Source of the DNA: AC-69 sp044869895
GTDB taxonomy: Bacteria; Actinomycetota; UBA4738; HRBIN12
NCBI GenBank assembly: GCA_044869895.1
Contig: JBIOXZ010000142.1
Coordinates: 1 to 14,952 of the forward strand
Length of the DNA: 14,952 nucleotides
Direction: 5' to 3'
Shown: positions 13,958 through 14,952 of the stretch, piece after piece
Layout: each line of letters begins with the position of its first letter
Position numbering within the stretch: position 1 is the first letter of the stretch
Made by a program: the position numbers and the translations under genes
Notes under the pieces: generated by a model
Seen by the model: the letters and a program-made list of their open reading frames with translations, nothing else
Told to the model about the DNA's origin: nothing
Database searches by the model: none

Positions 13958-13964
13958 GGGCGGC

Positions 13965-14049
13965 GGTGGCCTGCCCGAGCGGACGAAGGGGCACGCCTGG
14001 AGAGCGTGTAGGGGGCAACCCCTCGCGGGTTCGAATCCCGCGGCCACCG
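13965..14049 (+). tRNA. tRNA-Ser (anticodon GGA), CCA not encoded
   Basis: A class II tRNA. The acceptor strand GGTGGCC (13965-13971) pairs with GGCCACC (14042-14048), followed by discriminator G. The next bases are CCC, so the CCA end must be added by nucleotidyltransferase. The anticodon stem CACGC/GCGTG (13992-13996 and 14004-14008) encloses CTGGAGA with anticodon GGA at 13999-14001, reading UCC and UCU. The variable arm is the GGGG...CCCC hairpin, and the T loop GTTCGAATC is standard. Confidence 0.97.
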
Positions 14050-14074
14050 CCCAAACGAATGAGGTGCCGACCGT

Positions 14075-14773
14075 TCAGGCGGTCCGCCATCCGGGACAAC
14101 GTTGCGGCGCAACCGGTCCGGGAAGCCCATCGATGTTCTCAAGTGCCTCTCGAACGTCGTCGAACGTCTCCCATGGCAGGAACGGCACGCCGTCCTCCCG
14201 GCAAATCCTGACGAGGTCCTTCTTGGCGAACACGATGTCGGAGTACAGCGCGCCGTACCGGTCGGATTGGCCCTCGCCGACGAACGCGACGGGACCGACC
14301 CGTTCCCGGGCCCGGACTGCTGCGAGCATCTTGCACGTGCCGCACCCCCGGCACTCCGGATGACCGTTGGGATGGGCCAGCCGAGGCCGTCCGCTGTCGA
14401 AGACGAGCTCGTTGGTGAGGACCTCGAGTCCGCCCAGGCCCGCGACCTCCAACATGGGCCGGATGTAGAAGGCGAACCCGTCGGAGACCACGATGATCGC
14501 GAGTGCGCGTCCCTCCGCCCACGCAACGAACGGGGGGAACGTTGGGTCCAGACGGCACCGATCGAGGGCGAAGGCCAGCATCTCGTCCCTGCTGCCGCGG
14601 AGCATGGCCGATTGATGTCGGGCCGCCTCCCGCAGGCCCATCTCGCCCCGGTCGACCAGCTCGTCGTACAGCGGCCACCCCGGATCGCCGAACTCCTCGA
14701 GGAGAACCTCCGAGACGTCGTCCAGGCTCGCCGTGCCGTCGAAGTCCACGAGGACGGCCCCGATCGGGAGCAT
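14075..14773 (-). CDS. HAD-family phosphatase, MtnX/phosphoserine phosphatase-like
   Basis: A 232-residue haloacid dehalogenase-fold hydrolase. VLVDFDGTAS (7-16) is motif I, with nucleophile Asp10 and acid/base Asp12. IVVSDGF (94-100) is motif II with Ser97. Lys148 in GTCKMLA is motif III, and FVGEGQSDRYGA (164-175) is motif IV with Asp171. Motif IV normally reads GDGxxD, and the first acid is Glu here. The alpha-helical insert between motifs I and II and the sequence CRGCGTCK (141-148, Cys141, 144, 147) resemble the MtnX-type phosphatases of methionine salvage, but no other salvage gene is nearby, so the substrate is uncertain. The Cys triplet could hold a structural zinc. ATG 14773 has no strong ribosome-binding site. 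The gene ends 26 bases past the tRNA-Ser(GGA) on the opposite strand, and a 5-bp hairpin (14069-14084) overlaps its stop. Confidence 0.87.
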   Translation of the reverse strand: MLPIGAVLVDFDGTASLDDVSEVLLEEFGDPGWPLYDELVDRGEMGLREAARHQSAMLRGSRDEMLAFALDRCRLDPTFPPFVAWAEGRALAIIVVSDGFAFYIRPMLEVAGLGGLEVLTNELVFDSGRPRLAHPNGHPECRGCGTCKMLAAVRARERVGPVAFVGEGQSDRYGALYSDIVFAKKDLVRICREDGVPFLPWETFDDVREALENIDGLPGPVAPQRCPGWRTA

Positions 14774-14831
14774 GGCGCCAGGGTAACGTCCTACTGACCG
14801 CCAGTCCGCCGAGCGGTGTCGGAGGCGGTCG

Positions 14832-14837
14832 TATACT
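14832..14837 (+). promoter_or_regulatory. -10 box (TATACT) of SRP RNA
   Basis: TATACT stands about 7 bases before the expected 5' end of the SRP RNA. It is the best -10 match in this region and lies in the gap divergent from the HAD gene. Confidence 0.5.
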
Positions 14838-14843
14838 CGGCCA

Positions 14844-14952
14844 CGGTGACCGTGCTAGGCGGGGAGCCAGCGGTGCCCTGTACCCGCAATCCGCTTCAGC
14901 GGGGCTGAATCCCCGCCCGCGGCCCGATGGGTCCGAGGCAGCTCCCGGTGCG
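14844..14952 (+). ncRNA. ffs: Large bacterial SRP RNA, 5' Alu domain (partial)
   Basis: Role: RNA scaffold of the signal recognition particle, which with Ffh brings secretory and membrane protein-making ribosomes to the membrane. The conserved 5' part is clear: CGTGCTAGGCGGGGAGCCAG, then CGGTGCCCTGTACCCGCAAT, then CCGCTTCAGCGGGGCTGAAT and CCCCGCC. This matches the Alu domain of the Bacillus scRNA and actinobacterial large SRP RNAs, not the short E. coli 4.5S form. The S domain, with the GGAAGG-type Ffh site, lies beyond the window. The exact 5' end is inferred from the -10 box. Confidence 0.9.

Noticed and set aside
3255..14040. Attachment-site duplication from tRNA-Ser integration
   Set aside because: GTTCGAATC recurs only as the T loop of the second tRNA-Ser; no longer direct repeat and no integrase were found.
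1..14952. CRISPR array, insertion sequence or toxin-antitoxin pair
   Set aside because: No regularly spaced repeats, transposase motifs or recognisable toxin/antitoxin proteins were found in reading both strands.

Overview
The window is high-GC DNA (visually about two thirds G+C) with many GTG/TTG starts. It looks like an actinobacterial or related Gram-positive chromosome. The best evidence is the core block at its two ends: a zincin-fold metallopeptidase followed by tadA and a tRNA-Ser on the left, and a second tRNA-Ser and the 5' part of a Bacillus-type large SRP RNA on the right. In many actinobacteria tadA, tRNA-Ser and SRP RNA lie close together upstream of dnaX. A class or genus cannot be named from the sequence.

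Left end (1-3275): a truncated nicotinate phosphoribosyltransferase gene (minus) is divergent from the zincin-tadA operon (plus). That operon converges on a minus-strand pair, a stand-alone cyclic-nucleotide-binding protein and a membrane-anchored histidine-rich protein, and tRNA-Ser(CGA) follows. Middle (3276-5763): two small minus-strand genes, one with its Shine-Dalgarno inside a UUCG hairpin. Next is the clearest regulatory unit in the window, a three-gene minus-strand operon (3-TM membrane protein, DCC-family thiol protein, TetR regulator). The genes overlap, and the promoter carries a tandem palindromic site on its -10 box, so the TetR protein probably represses its own operon.

Right-middle (6044-12928): an atypical SDR/NmrA-like protein, a small Cys/His protein with a C2H2-like spacing, a SpoIID/LytB lipoprotein divergent from a SAM methyltransferase, and a decaying stretch. 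That stretch holds an antisense-overlapping coding fragment and a DUF402 gene broken by an in-frame TAG and apparently by loss of its start codon. A 4-TM protein, a GNAT acetyltransferase and a second methyltransferase with a C-terminal frameshift follow. Right end (12929-14952): a proline iminopeptidase-like hydrolase, tRNA-Ser(GGA), a HAD phosphatase related to MtnX, and the SRP RNA.

The genes between the two tRNA-Ser loci share no pathway. They look like accessory genes, some decaying, collected between housekeeping RNA genes. I see no integrase, transposase, CRISPR array or clear attachment-site duplication. No multi-gene defence or biosynthetic system is evident. The most interesting signals are the TetR operon with its double operator, the DUF402 pseudogene, the histidine-rich/cNMP pair, the hairpin-masked Shine-Dalgarno, and the two tRNA-Ser genes whose -10 boxes sit directly before the mature 5' end.
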